From contig CBFDBO010000004.1 of assembly GCA_965603075.1 (NCBI GenBank), positions 62,001 through 126,000 of the forward strand: a stretch of 64,000 bases of DNA. Direction: 5' to 3'. The notes beneath the pieces are model-generated. The model did no database searches. It was given only the letters and a program-made list of their open reading frames with translations, and had not been told where the DNA came from. The position numbers were made by a program, and so were the translations under genes. Positions within the stretch are counted from its first letter, which is position 1. Each line of letters starts with the position of its first letter. Source of the stretch: JABJOR01 sp965603075. Lineage in GTDB: Bacteria; Pseudomonadota; Alphaproteobacteria; Rhodospirillales; Casp-alpha2. This document shows, in pieces, positions 34,931-44,918 of the stretch.

Positions 34931-35950
34931 TTGGTTATCAGCAATGAAATAAACGATCCATCAGATACAAACCCAGAAATAATTGTTGATGAACTTGAAG
35001 TTGCCGGAAAATTACTGGCCCGTGCCAGAACCGCCGTTGGCTCCATCATTGTTGGGGTCGATCAAGTTGTAGAAGAAACTCTGGTCGCTTTGCTATCGGG
35101 TGGGCATGTGTTGCTGATCGGGGTACCCGGTTTGGGCAAAACAAAATTAGTTGAAACACTGGGTCAAGTTTTTGGCTTGAATGAACGCCGAATACAATGC
35201 ACCCCGGATTTAATGCCCGCTGATATTCTGGGCTCAGAAGTTCTGGAAGAATCCAGCACCGGCAAGCGCTCCTTTCGATTTATCAAAGGCCCGGTATTTA
35301 GCCAATTATTGATGGCCGATGAAATAAACCGGGCAAGCCCTCGTACTCAATCGGCCCTGCTACAAGCCATGCAAGAGCACCGGATTACGGTGGCGGGACA
35401 CTATCATGCATTGCCCAAACCTTTTCATGTTCTCGCAACACAGAACCCCTTGGAGCAAGAAGGTACTTATCCTTTGCCCGAAGCACAACTGGATCGTTTT
35501 TTCATGCAAATCGATGTGGGCTATCCAGATCATGATGCAGAACGACAAGTGCTAATCGATACCACCGGGGCAACACATATCAAGCCCGATAAAATCATGT
35601 CGGCTGAAGATTTATTAAATGTACAACGTCTGGTTCGCCACGTCCCGGTGGGGGAGAGTGTTGTGGAAGCTATATTACAATTGGTTCGGGGGGGGCGCCC
35701 CGAGAGCACGACAATCGACGATGTCCGCAATCATGTTTCGTGGGGGCCGGGTCCCCGTGCAAGTCAGGCATTGATGCTCGGGGTACGCGCCCGGTGCATC
35801 CTTGATAATAGATTATCCCCCAGCATTGATGATGTTCTCTCACTGGCGCATCCCGTATTGCGACATCGTATGGCGCTTAATTTCGCAGCCCGCGCAGAGG
35901 GTGTGGATATTTCAATGATTATCGAGCGGCTATGTGACAAGATCAGATGA
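34931..35950 (+). CDS. MoxR-family AAA+ ATPase
   Basis: A 339-aa AAA+ chaperone-like ATPase. Walker A is GVPGLGKTKLVE (about residue 63), Walker B is LLMADEINRASPRTQSALL (about 132) and ATQNPLEQEGTYPLPEAQLD holds sensor 1. The start is a TTG at 34931, supported by GGAG 8 nt upstream; no in-frame ATG occurs before Walker A. MoxR proteins act with DUF58/VWA partners on folding or metal insertion of target complexes. It overlaps the DUF58 gene by 4 nt. Confidence 0.92.
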   Translation: MVISNEINDPSDTNPEIIVDELEVAGKLLARARTAVGSIIVGVDQVVEETLVALLSGGHVLLIGVPGLGKTKLVETLGQVFGLNERRIQCTPDLMPADILGSEVLEESSTGKRSFRFIKGPVFSQLLMADEINRASPRTQSALLQAMQEHRITVAGHYHALPKPFHVLATQNPLEQEGTYPLPEAQLDRFFMQIDVGYPDHDAERQVLIDTTGATHIKPDKIMSAEDLLNVQRLVRHVPVGESVVEAILQLVRGGRPESTTIDDVRNHVSWGPGPRASQALMLGVRARCILDNRLSPSIDDVLSLAHPVLRHRMALNFAARAEGVDISMIIERLCDKIR

Positions 35951-36831
35951 CGGCGCATTCCAAAACCGAAACGCTCCATACCCGCGCCCAACAGCTAGGT
36001 GATAATTTGCCGCCATTATTATTGGCGGCAGAAAAAGTGGCTAGCATTGTATCACAAGGAATTCACGGCCGCCGTCAAGTAGGGAAGGGGGAAACCTTTT
36101 GGGAATTCAGACGCTATAAGTTCGGCGATCCTGCTCAACGTATTGATTGGCGTCAATCGGCAAAATCTGACCGGGTCTATATTAAAGAAACCGAATGGGA
36201 AGCAGCCCAAAGTATTTGGTTATGGCGTGATACATCCAATTCCATGACCTTCTCATCAAAGCAGGGGCAACCTGATAAACTAGCACGGGCAACACTTTTA
36301 GAACTGGCCTTGGCTGCGTTGCTCATGCGAGGGGGGGAGAATGTAGCTTTATCGGGAGAGCACACTGGAAAGCCTAAATTAACACTACTGGAGATGGCTG
36401 AAACGCTGTCACAGGATATCACAACCTCTGAAGCGGCTTTCGTGGATGTCGACATTCCCCGTAATGCGCGTGTTGTGATGTTTAGTGATTTCCTCGAGAC
36501 CGAAAGTGACCGTAATACCCGCGAAACTTCATTGAAGCGGTTGGCTGGGCAAGGTGTTGGTGGCGTCATCGTTCATATATACGATCCGGTGGAACAATCC
36601 TTGCCCTACAAAGGTCGGGTAAATTTCGAAGGGTTAGAGGGTGAACCGGATATGATGATCGAACGTGTTGAGCACGTAAGTAATGCTTATCAGCAAGTAT
36701 GGCAGGATCATGTAAATCAATTGAAAGAATTCGCCGCCAACCTAGGCTGGTCTTTTATTTCTCATAACACGAATGAGCCACCTTATTCAGCACTGACACA
36801 AATTTACGCAAAACTATCAGGAGGAAAATAA
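35947..36831 (+). CDS. DUF58 domain-containing protein
   Basis: A 294-aa cytoplasmic protein of the DUF58 family, related to VWA domains. The hallmark GDPAQRIDWRQSAKSDRVYI is present. The MIDAS-like DTSNS in LWRDTSNSM keeps the DxSxS pattern, so metal binding is possible. DUF58 proteins are the usual MoxR partners. It overlaps moxR by 4 nt and the next gene by 1 nt. Confidence 0.92.
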   Translation: MTAHSKTETLHTRAQQLGDNLPPLLLAAEKVASIVSQGIHGRRQVGKGETFWEFRRYKFGDPAQRIDWRQSAKSDRVYIKETEWEAAQSIWLWRDTSNSMTFSSKQGQPDKLARATLLELALAALLMRGGENVALSGEHTGKPKLTLLEMAETLSQDITTSEAAFVDVDIPRNARVVMFSDFLETESDRNTRETSLKRLAGQGVGGVIVHIYDPVEQSLPYKGRVNFEGLEGEPDMMIERVEHVSNAYQQVWQDHVNQLKEFAANLGWSFISHNTNEPPYSALTQIYAKLSGGK

Positions 36832-39542
36832 TGCTTAGTATTGGCGGCATTTCTTTTCTGATGCCTTTTGCATTGCTTGGTTTCATCATACTGCCGGTTA
36901 TTTGGTGGTTGGTGCGATTAACCCCGCCGTTAGCATACACCATAAAGTTTCCCGCGATCATCTTGTTAGGAAAGCTTAAAGACGTACAGGCTGATGCTTC
37001 TACATTGCCATGGTGGTTGATGATGCTCAGGATGCTGATGGTTGCTTTATTAATCATCGGCGCGGCCTTACCCGTTATGAACCCGCAAGAAGCCTTGCGG
37101 TCAAATGGTCCGTTGGTTGTCATTGTTGACAATGGCTGGGCCAGCGCCAAACATTGGTCGCCTATGATATCCACGGCGCGTGATTTAATTATTCAAGCGG
37201 GGCGCCAAGACCGCCAAGTCTTAATCGTACCGACATCTTCAGATAGAACGAATGTGTTGCCGGCTTTCATGCCCTCGGATAAAGCAATAAAGCGATTAGA
37301 AACGCTTGCCCCGAATCCGTGGTCTGTTGATCGTAATGGCGTGCTCGATGTCTTGTTCTCCCTTTCCACAGCGGGAAGTACCGTGTGGTTGAGTGATGGT
37401 TTATCTAGCGATGGTATAAGAGATGGTGCAAGCGATGTTGATAGAACCTTGATCGCCACACTGCAACAATTAGGACCGTTAAGTATTTATAAGCCTGACG
37501 CCGGTACCGAGGTTGCGGTCCTTTCTCCTCCAGAGGGAAACGCCACAGAATTATCCATGGCGGTCATCAGGGCAAATAGTGATCTCAGTTATGCCGCCAA
37601 TTTAATTGCCTATGATACCGATAACCATGCGGCGGGGCGTGCGACGGCGTGGTTCAAACCCGGTGATTTGCGCGCCAATGCGATTTTTGAAATGCCCTCA
37701 GAAGTTCGCAATCGACTATCACGCATTGAAATAGAGGGACAAAATACGGCTGGGGCGACACTGTTATTAGACGAACGGTGGCGACGGCGACCTATTGGAT
37801 TGGTAAGCGAGAGCGACCTTTCTGAAGCGCAATTATTGCTCAGCAATTCGTTTTATCTATCGCGTGCTTTCGAACCATTAGGCAGGGTTCATCACGGGTC
37901 AATTGCTGAATTATTAGATCAAAAAATTGCCGTTCTGGTTCTAACCGATCCGCCTTTGTTAAGCCCCCAAGATGAAACCCGCGTTCAAGAATGGATGAAA
38001 GCAGGGGGCTTGTTGATCACTTTCGCAGGTCCCCGATTATCGGACAATTCGCAATCCTCCCTTCTTCCGGTTACTTTGCGTGATGGCGACCGCATTATGG
38101 GTGGATCAATGGCGTGGCGGAGACCCGCCAGTATCGCCCCTTTTAATGAAACTTCGCCCTACCATGGATTAGAGGTCCCCTCTGATGTTGCCGTGTCCAG
38201 ACAGGTTCTCGCTAAACCAGCTTTTGATTTAGAGAACAAAATTTGGGCGCAGTTAAGTGATGGTACGCCTCTGGTTACCGCCAAGCCTTTTGATCAAGGG
38301 TGGTCGGTATTATTTCATGTAACGGCCAATGCAGAATGGTCTTCGCTGCCCTTGTCGGGTCTGTTCGTAGAGATGTTGCAAAAAACAATTGGCTATAGCC
38401 GAGGGCTGCAATCCTCAAATGAGGGGCAGGTTCTGTCCGCCCTTAAAATACTGGATGGTTATGGGTATCTAAAAAGCGCACCACCTTTAGCTTTATCAAT
38501 TATTGGAAAAGAGTTTCCGAGTACTGTTGTTTCACAAGACCACCCACCAGGGTTTTATGGGAATAACGATGTACAACAGGCCTTAAACTTAGGGGCCGGA
38601 ATAAAGGCGCTGTCTGGCTTAAAAAATGTGCCTGAATCTGTTAACTTAAAATCATACCAAGACACGTACTCGCTTGATCTAACGGCGTGGTTCTTCATGG
38701 TTGTTTTGATACTTTTTTTATTGGATATCATTGCCAGTTTTTGGTTGCGAGGGCTTATCGCAAATGGTTGGGGGCTAACCGTTTTTGTTATTGTTTGTTT
38801 AAGTTTAAGCATGCCGGTTCATGCACAATCAATTGCGGGCTCAGATGATGATTTAATCCGTCAGGCAAACCTTGAGCGCATGGCTTACGTGGTGACGGGC
38901 GAGCGGGATGTGGATGAAGCATCGTTACAGGGGTTGCTAGGCTTAAGGGCTATTTTGAAATTGCGTACCGCTATCGAGTTGGACCCACCGATCGGCATTG
39001 ACCTGGAACTTGACCGCCTAATCTTTTTCCCCTTAATTTATTGGCCGCTTGCCGAAGGGACATCCATCCCTTCACCGCAAGCCGCCAAGCGGATCAATAC
39101 CTATATGGATAATGGTGGTACGGTGCTATTCGACGCCCGTACGGGAAATAATGCGGCGGGTAGCAGTGTGCTTCAACGCTTCGCCCGTGTACTTGATATC
39201 CCGCATTTAATACCGGTACCCAGTGAACACGTATTAACCCGTTCATTCTATTTGTTGGGGGAGTTCCCCGGAAGATGGACGGGGGGTAAGGTTTGGTTGG
39301 TGCCACCGGAAGAACGTATTAATGATGGTGTGTCTCCCATCATCGTTGGTACACACGGTTGGGCGGATGCGTGGGCAATGGACGATATGGGAGAGCCGCT
39401 TTACGCCGTTATTCCCGGTGGCGAACGACAACGTGAGCTGTCCTATCGTTTTGGTGTGAATTTGATGATGTATGTCCTAACCGGAAATTACAAAAACGAT
39501 CAAGTCCATTTGAAAAGCATTGTTGAGCGATTGGGGCAATGA
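36831..39542 (+). CDS. BatA-like membrane protein with DUF4159 domain
   Basis: A 903-aa protein. Two N-terminal transmembrane helices (about residues 10-28 and 58-80) form the BatA-type start, followed by a periplasmic-looking region with VWA-like LVVIVDNGW. Further hydrophobic segments occur near 625-645 and 650-668. The C-terminal part from about residue 680 is the DUF4159 domain, with RLIFFPLIYWPLAEG and YMDNGGTVLFDA. The membrane-anchored partner of the MoxR/DUF58 pair. Specific function unknown. Confidence 0.88.
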   Translation: MLSIGGISFLMPFALLGFIILPVIWWLVRLTPPLAYTIKFPAIILLGKLKDVQADASTLPWWLMMLRMLMVALLIIGAALPVMNPQEALRSNGPLVVIVDNGWASAKHWSPMISTARDLIIQAGRQDRQVLIVPTSSDRTNVLPAFMPSDKAIKRLETLAPNPWSVDRNGVLDVLFSLSTAGSTVWLSDGLSSDGIRDGASDVDRTLIATLQQLGPLSIYKPDAGTEVAVLSPPEGNATELSMAVIRANSDLSYAANLIAYDTDNHAAGRATAWFKPGDLRANAIFEMPSEVRNRLSRIEIEGQNTAGATLLLDERWRRRPIGLVSESDLSEAQLLLSNSFYLSRAFEPLGRVHHGSIAELLDQKIAVLVLTDPPLLSPQDETRVQEWMKAGGLLITFAGPRLSDNSQSSLLPVTLRDGDRIMGGSMAWRRPASIAPFNETSPYHGLEVPSDVAVSRQVLAKPAFDLENKIWAQLSDGTPLVTAKPFDQGWSVLFHVTANAEWSSLPLSGLFVEMLQKTIGYSRGLQSSNEGQVLSALKILDGYGYLKSAPPLALSIIGKEFPSTVVSQDHPPGFYGNNDVQQALNLGAGIKALSGLKNVPESVNLKSYQDTYSLDLTAWFFMVVLILFLLDIIASFWLRGLIANGWGLTVFVIVCLSLSMPVHAQSIAGSDDDLIRQANLERMAYVVTGERDVDEASLQGLLGLRAILKLRTAIELDPPIGIDLELDRLIFFPLIYWPLAEGTSIPSPQAAKRINTYMDNGGTVLFDARTGNNAAGSSVLQRFARVLDIPHLIPVPSEHVLTRSFYLLGEFPGRWTGGKVWLVPPEERINDGVSPIIVGTHGWADAWAMDDMGEPLYAVIPGGERQRELSYRFGVNLMMYVLTGNYKNDQVHLKSIVERLGQ

Positions 39543-39546
39543 TGTG

Positions 39547-41631
39547 ATGGAAGATAATGCCTTTAGCTTTTTGACATTTGTCCCGCTTGTGCCGAACTAT
39601 GTGTTAATCATTCTGGTGATTGCGGCTGGTAGCATTGTTGCGTTTAGTGTGGCTAAGCGGGTGCGAGGTGGCGGCCTTCGGGCACTTGTGCTGGCGATGA
39701 TGGTGCTCACATTATCGGGTCCGCATTATCAGATCGAAGCCCGTAAACCACAAACGGATGTTGCTATTGTCGTTGTCGATGAAACGGCGAGCCAATCAAT
39801 TGGCGAGCGACAAAAACAAACAGATCAAACCTTGCATTTGATTAAACGCGACATTGAAAAATCTGCAAATCTAGATCTGCGCATTGTTCATGTGGATAGC
39901 CAAAATAATGAGGGGAAAGGCTCGCAACTGTTAAAGGCGCTTAATCATGCAGCGGCCGACATCCCGATCAATCGATACGCTGGATCAATTCTGATCACGG
40001 ATGGACAAGTTCACGATGCAAAGGATAATGGTGTTCTAGAAAACCTACCAGACGGTCCCTTGCATGTCCTCCTAAGCGGCGAGAAACAATCTTTTGATCG
40101 CAGAATAGTTATCGAGGGTGCACCGAGTTATGGCCTTGTTGGGCATTCGGTTCCCATACGTTTTCGCTTGGAGGCGTTTGGGGGCGAAGGCAGTAACGAG
40201 AGTTCTACTGTTCCCGTAACCTATTTTGTCGATGGCCAATCGCAAGGGGTGATTGATGTTCAACCCGGTGTTTCAAATACATTGGATTATAATATTGATC
40301 ACGCTGGTAAAACTATCATCGAGATCAAGGTGCAAACGGCTCTGGGTGAAACCTCTTCGCTTAATAATACGGGGGTGGTTAGTCTGAACGGGGTAAGAGA
40401 TCGCATGAGGGTCTTGTTGGTCTCGGGCGTTCCCCACGCGGGGGAACGGATGTGGCGGAATTTGCTTAAGTCTGATCCAGCGGTTGATTTGGTCCATTTT
40501 ACCATTTTGCGCCCACCGGAGAAAAGCGACTTCACCCCAATTCGCGAATTGGCGCTGATCACGTTTCCAACGTTAGAATTATTTGATCTGAAAATTGATG
40601 AATTTGATTTGATGGTATTTGATCGGTATGTGGTGCGTCACGTGCTTTCGCCCCGTTACTTTCAAAACATAAAAAATTATGTAACCGGTGGTGGGGCATT
40701 ACTAGTGGCGGCGGGACCAGAATTTGCAGGCCGAGAATCAATCTTTGAAACACCGCTTGGTGATATTTTGCCCCTGCGTCCAACGGGGGATATTATTGAA
40801 CAAAGTTTCAGACCCGCCATTTCTGAAACAGGGTCGCGGCACCCTGTAACAGCACGTTTAAATAAAGCCATTGGTCGTGACCCGCAATGGGGCAGGTGGT
40901 TCCGCCAAATCGGTACGGTGTTACAAGGGAAACCCCAGGTTCTAATGAACGGATGGGATGGGCAGCCGTTATTGGCATTGAACCGTGTAGGTGAAGGACG
41001 GATCGGCATCTTATCGAGCGATCAAATATGGCTCTGGGCGCGAGGCTTCGAAGGGGGTGGTCCGCAAGATGAACTGGTTCGCCGCATGGCCCATTGGTTA
41101 ATGAAAGAGCCATCCTTGGAAGAAGAGAACTTAAAAGCAGTCATGGAAGAAAACCGCATTCGCATAACCCGAAACAGTCTTCTGGAATTACCAAATGCCG
41201 TGACCATCACGAACCCGGATGGTAAAGAAATAGTTTTACCGCTTTATCAGCAAGGCTCAGGAGAAAACATGGCGTTTTATACGCCCCCTGCACCGGGTGT
41301 TTATCGCTTTGATGACGGGACGTTATCAACATTGATTGCGGTGGGAGAGCGAAACCCAATAGAATTCCACGATTTACGATCCAGTGAATTATTATTAGCC
41401 CCGATTACCGAGAAGTACGGTGGGGCAATGCATTGGATCAGTGATGGGTTGCCGACTATTCGTCGGGTAATGTTAAACCGCGATACAAACGGACGGGGAT
41501 GGATTGGTTTAACAGAAAACAATGCTCAAGTGGTGACAGGATTGCGCGATGTAGCATTATTACCCGGATGGCTGGCGGCGATTTTAATAACATCCCTTTT
41601 GTGTGGTGCTTGGTGGCGAGAAGGTCGTTAG
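39547..41631 (+). CDS. Large membrane protein of the moxR cluster with amidotransferase-like domain
   Basis: About 694 aa from the ATG at 39547; the frame opens 27 nt earlier with TTG, inside the previous gene. N-terminal helices at about 10-30 and 40-55 (numbering from 39547), a VWA-like segment TDVAIVVVDETASQS, a beta-rich middle, a GATase-like GGGALLVAAGPEFAG segment near 386, and one C-terminal helix, PGWLAAILITSLLCGAWW. Such proteins are the fourth member of alphaproteobacterial moxR-DUF58-DUF4159 clusters. The GATase-like fold probably lacks catalytic activity (no Cys elbow seen; inference). Confidence 0.82.
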   Translation: MEDNAFSFLTFVPLVPNYVLIILVIAAGSIVAFSVAKRVRGGGLRALVLAMMVLTLSGPHYQIEARKPQTDVAIVVVDETASQSIGERQKQTDQTLHLIKRDIEKSANLDLRIVHVDSQNNEGKGSQLLKALNHAAADIPINRYAGSILITDGQVHDAKDNGVLENLPDGPLHVLLSGEKQSFDRRIVIEGAPSYGLVGHSVPIRFRLEAFGGEGSNESSTVPVTYFVDGQSQGVIDVQPGVSNTLDYNIDHAGKTIIEIKVQTALGETSSLNNTGVVSLNGVRDRMRVLLVSGVPHAGERMWRNLLKSDPAVDLVHFTILRPPEKSDFTPIRELALITFPTLELFDLKIDEFDLMVFDRYVVRHVLSPRYFQNIKNYVTGGGALLVAAGPEFAGRESIFETPLGDILPLRPTGDIIEQSFRPAISETGSRHPVTARLNKAIGRDPQWGRWFRQIGTVLQGKPQVLMNGWDGQPLLALNRVGEGRIGILSSDQIWLWARGFEGGGPQDELVRRMAHWLMKEPSLEEENLKAVMEENRIRITRNSLLELPNAVTITNPDGKEIVLPLYQQGSGENMAFYTPPAPGVYRFDDGTLSTLIAVGERNPIEFHDLRSSELLLAPITEKYGGAMHWISDGLPTIRRVMLNRDTNGRGWIGLTENNAQVVTGLRDVALLPGWLAAILITSLLCGAWWREGR

Positions 41632-41639
41632 TTTGGATG

Positions 41640-42548
41640 CTAACATAAAGCATCCCAAGGCGCAGCGGGGCTGTATCGAGCAACCAGAAAGTCGACAAAT
41701 AATCGAACTTTTGCTGACAGGTGTCGGTTATGGGGATAGACCACATAAATCCCCGCAATAGGGCTAGAATAATCTGTTAAAACCGGTTCTAATAATCCAG
41801 CTTTTAGGGCGTCAAAACCAATAAATGTTGGCACCGCTAGTATACCAAGGCCCGTACATCCTGCGCTGACCAGCGCCTCGCCATTATTGGATTTGAAAGA
41901 GCCCGAAATTTTAACCGTGGTCTTGCCGTTCGGCCCGATCAGGCTCCATTCGTTGTCGTTTGCCAAGTACGAATAAATTAAAGCATTATACTTGCTCAGA
42001 TCTTCAGGTCGGTTGGGTTTGCCATGTTCTTTCCAATAAGACGGGCTTGCACAGATCACACTTCTGAACGGGGCGATCTTTCGGGCGATCAGGGAACTGT
42101 CCACCAATGAGGTAATGCGGACAGCCATGTCATATCCTTCGTCTACTAAATCCACCACCCTATCATTTAGATCGAGTTCTACTTTTAAATCGGTATGGAT
42201 TTTCATGAAGTCGGCGATGGCATCCGCTAAATAGCGATTGCCGAAACTGGTTGGCGCGTTTATGCGTAATGTACCGCGCGGGTTGGTATGTAAATCGGCA
42301 ACCGAGCGTTCGGCGTTTTCCAAATCAACCAAAATACGTTGGCATCGATCAAAAAATGCTTGGCCGACCTCCGTGGGGCTGACCGCTCTGGTTGTTCGGT
42401 TTAATAAACGCGCGCCAAGGTGCTCCTCTAAATGGGCGACATTCTTGCTAATGGCAGATTTTGTTTGCCCCAATGCCTTCGCCGCACCCGTAAACGTACC
42501 GATTTCTACGACTTTTGTGAAAGCTCGAATGTTGTTTAATGACTCCAT
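41640..42548 (-). CDS. LysR-family transcriptional regulator
   Basis: A 302-aa LTTR. The N-terminal winged HTH reads FTGAAKALGQTKSAISKNVA and HLEEHLGARLLNRTTRAVSP; the C-terminal part is a type 2 periplasmic-binding-like effector domain. It belongs to the subgroup (LNRTTRAVSPTEVG) that often controls quinone or electrophile-responsive genes. It diverges from azoR, which it probably regulates from the 130-bp spacer. AAGGA precedes the ATG by 6 nt. Confidence 0.92.
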   Translation of the reverse strand: MESLNNIRAFTKVVEIGTFTGAAKALGQTKSAISKNVAHLEEHLGARLLNRTTRAVSPTEVGQAFFDRCQRILVDLENAERSVADLHTNPRGTLRINAPTSFGNRYLADAIADFMKIHTDLKVELDLNDRVVDLVDEGYDMAVRITSLVDSSLIARKIAPFRSVICASPSYWKEHGKPNRPEDLSKYNALIYSYLANDNEWSLIGPNGKTTVKISGSFKSNNGEALVSAGCTGLGILAVPTFIGFDALKAGLLEPVLTDYSSPIAGIYVVYPHNRHLSAKVRLFVDFLVARYSPAAPWDALC

Positions 42549-42678
42549 AGTGCATCCTTATTGTATCGAGTTTGGAAACAGTATAATTCAAAATAACACT
42601 ATTGTAAACTTATGGTTCAGGAATTAAGTTTTAATCATCGAATTTAGAAATTTTCATGATCTTAACAGGAGAAAACTT

Positions 42679-43302
42679 ATGACAAACTTACTTGTAATTA
42701 ATTCAAGCCCAAACCCAGACGCAAGCGTCAGCCGAAAACTGACCGAACACTTCGCTGAGAGTTGGCAGCAAGCGCATCCCGGCAGTTCCGTGGTCACCCG
42801 TGACGTGGGGTTAACCCCCCCTCCCCATTTGGATCAGGCCATAATTGGGGCCTATTACACCTCGGAGGATGCGCGCAGTGATGAACAGAAAACTTTGTTG
42901 TCCTTGTCAGATAGCATCATTGAGGAAGTTAGAAACGCGGATGTGATCGTTATCGGATCCCCCATGCATAATTTTGGTGTTACTTCCGGTTTGAAAACTT
43001 GGATTGATCATCTAGCCCGTGTGGGGGAAACATTTAATTACTCTGAAAACGGTCCTGTTGGTACGTTGGGTGGACGACCCGTCTTTGTTCTGACCGCCCG
43101 GGGGGGAGCGTATAGTAAGCCATCACCCGTGAACGCCATGGACAGTCAGGAACCTTATTTGAAAACCACACTAGGTTTTGTTGGCTTGGATGACGTAACA
43201 TTTATCCATGCGGAAGGTGTGGCCGGTGGTACGGATGGTATTGACGCCGCAATTGAAAACATCACCCAAGCGGCCGTCCTTGATTTAGATCTTGTCGCAT
43301 AA
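42679..43302 (+). CDS. azoR: FMN-dependent NADH-azoreductase
   Basis: A 207-aa flavodoxin-fold quinone/azo reductase. LLVINSSPNPDASVSRKLT binds the FMN phosphate. SPMHNFGVTSGLKTWIDHLA and RVGETFNYSENGPVG are family signatures. AGGAG lies 7 nt upstream. It diverges from the LysR gene and probably protects against quinones. The pirin gene follows after a 103-bp spacer that contains short tandem repeats. Confidence 0.93.
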   Translation: MTNLLVINSSPNPDASVSRKLTEHFAESWQQAHPGSSVVTRDVGLTPPPHLDQAIIGAYYTSEDARSDEQKTLLSLSDSIIEEVRNADVIVIGSPMHNFGVTSGLKTWIDHLARVGETFNYSENGPVGTLGGRPVFVLTARGGAYSKPSPVNAMDSQEPYLKTTLGFVGLDDVTFIHAEGVAGGTDGIDAAIENITQAAVLDLDLVA

Positions 43303-43306
43303 CCAC

Positions 43307-43348
43307 CGCTGGAAAATAACGGCTGGAGAATAACGGCTGGAAAATAAA
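43307..43348. repeat. 14-bp tandem repeat, three copies
   Basis: Three adjacent 14-mers of the form GGCTGGARAATAAC (43307-43320, 43321-43334, 43335-43348) follow the azoR stop. A fourth degenerate copy, TTGGAGAATAAATT, contains the pirin ribosome site, so the unit resembles a copied Shine-Dalgarno region. Confidence 0.88.
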
Positions 43349-43405
43349 AGCGGTATAAAAATAATGATACATCTACTTAAGATGTGGATGGTTGGAGAAT
43401 AAATT

Positions 43406-44149
43406 ATGATTGATATTAATTCACTGGGTGATTTGGGGGCCGCTAACCACGGCTGGCTCCACGCTCGACATCATTTCAGTTTTGCACAATACCATGATCC
43501 CAACAGAATGGGACTTGGCCCCTTACGGGTCTGGAATGATGATCTGATTAAACCCGGAAAAGGCTTCCCCATGCATCCGCACAAGGATATGGAGATCATC
43601 ACATTCCTGCGCTCAGGGGCCATCAGCCATAAAGACAATATGGGCAATAGTGGTCGCACAGTGGCAGGCGACGTACAAGTCATGAGTGCCGGAACCGGTG
43701 TCATCCACTCGGAATATAATTTGGAAGATGAAGATACGACATTGTTCCAAATATGGATTCAGCCCGATAAACGCAATTATAAACCAAGGTGGGAAACCGC
43801 TAAATTCCCCCTTGTGGAGCGTGATGCTAAATTGACGGTTCTAGCGTCCGGTCGTCCGCAAGATAAAGAAACGAATGCATTATTGATTAATCAAGATGCA
43901 GCGTTGTATGCGGCAACCTTGCAGTCGGGGCAATCCATAGAAGTCAACATCGAAGAAAACCGTGCGCTTTACCTGGTGCCTTCGGTGGGTACGTTAAAGC
44001 TTAATGGGGCAATAAAAATACCAGAACGGGCTGGAACATCCATTATTGACGAAAAGTCATTAACAATCCAAGCCACAAAAGATTCTGAAATAGTCATAGT
44101 AGACGTGCCTTATCCGTGGCATCCTCGTCAGGTAATAAAGAATTCCTGA
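43406..44149 (+). CDS. Pirin family protein
   Basis: A 247-aa bicupin of the YhhW/pirin type. The N-terminal cupin carries the metal ligands in MHPHKDMEIITFLRSG and GTGVIHSEYN. Some members oxidise quercetin. The C-terminal cupin is more degenerate (LYLVPSVGTLKLNGAIKI). GGAG lies about 7 nt before the ATG. Together with azoR it may form a small electrophile or quinone stress module. Confidence 0.92.
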   Translation: MIDINSLGDLGAANHGWLHARHHFSFAQYHDPNRMGLGPLRVWNDDLIKPGKGFPMHPHKDMEIITFLRSGAISHKDNMGNSGRTVAGDVQVMSAGTGVIHSEYNLEDEDTTLFQIWIQPDKRNYKPRWETAKFPLVERDAKLTVLASGRPQDKETNALLINQDAALYAATLQSGQSIEVNIEENRALYLVPSVGTLKLNGAIKIPERAGTSIIDEKSLTIQATKDSEIVIVDVPYPWHPRQVIKNS

Positions 44150-44175
44150 CAGGTAATATAGGTTGCTTAAGACTA

Positions 44176-44811
44176 ATGGCTAAAACCAAAAGGCCGGGTT
44201 TGCGAAAATTGATCGCCATGTGCCCGCATATGCGTAGCATTCATGAGCGTTATGGATCACCTGGGCCGCGAGACAAAGAACCGGGGTTCGACGTTTTATT
44301 AAAAATAATTGTTGATCAGCAAGTATCGGTTCAGTCCGGGAATGCCATTTGGCGGAGACTGGAAGAAGGCATTGGTGCGGTTACACCCGAAACAGTATTG
44401 AAAGCGGGCGAAGAGGGATTGCGCGCCTGTGGTTTCAGTGGGGCTAAGTCTCGCTATGGTTATGGTTTGGCACAAGCCATCGTCACGGGTGATCTTGATC
44501 TAGAAAACTTACACCGCAAAACCGACGTGCTTGCGCAAGCTGAGCTTGTAAAAATAAAAGGCATTGGTCGCTGGACGGCTGAAATTTATTTAATGTTTGC
44601 GTTGGGTCGCGCCGATGTGTGGCCCGCGGGTGATTTAGCCGTGGCCGCCGCCGCCGGTCATTTGTTGGGTTGGAAAAACCGCCCCACACCAAATGAGCTG
44701 GATGAAATCGGCGAGCAATGGCGACCTTATCGCACGATGGCGGCTGTCATGTTATGGCATTATTACCATCATATCAAAGCGGGCTTTGGTGGTGTGCCGG
44801 GCAAAATATAA
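44176..44811 (+). CDS. AlkA-like DNA-3-methyladenine glycosylase (HhH-GPD)
   Basis: A 211-aa base-excision repair glycosylase. The helix-hairpin-helix is VKIKGIGRWTAEIYLMFALG and the catalytic Asp is in WPAGDLAVAAAAG. DVLLKIIVDQQVSVQSGNAI is typical of the AlkA/MAG group. The frame continues to a GTG at 44116 inside the pirin gene; the ATG at 44176 fits homologues better. There is no N-terminal Ada-like domain. Confidence 0.9.
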   Translation: MAKTKRPGLRKLIAMCPHMRSIHERYGSPGPRDKEPGFDVLLKIIVDQQVSVQSGNAIWRRLEEGIGAVTPETVLKAGEEGLRACGFSGAKSRYGYGLAQAIVTGDLDLENLHRKTDVLAQAELVKIKGIGRWTAEIYLMFALGRADVWPAGDLAVAAAAGHLLGWKNRPTPNELDEIGEQWRPYRTMAAVMLWHYYHHIKAGFGGVPGKI

Positions 44812-44918
44812 TGCCCTAGCATATTGATTATGCAGTTAATTATGCTTTGGTTTTGACGCTTTACTGTCTACAATTCACCTGCCATTTAAAATTAACGATA
44901 GCCCACGGGAGCGTTTGA

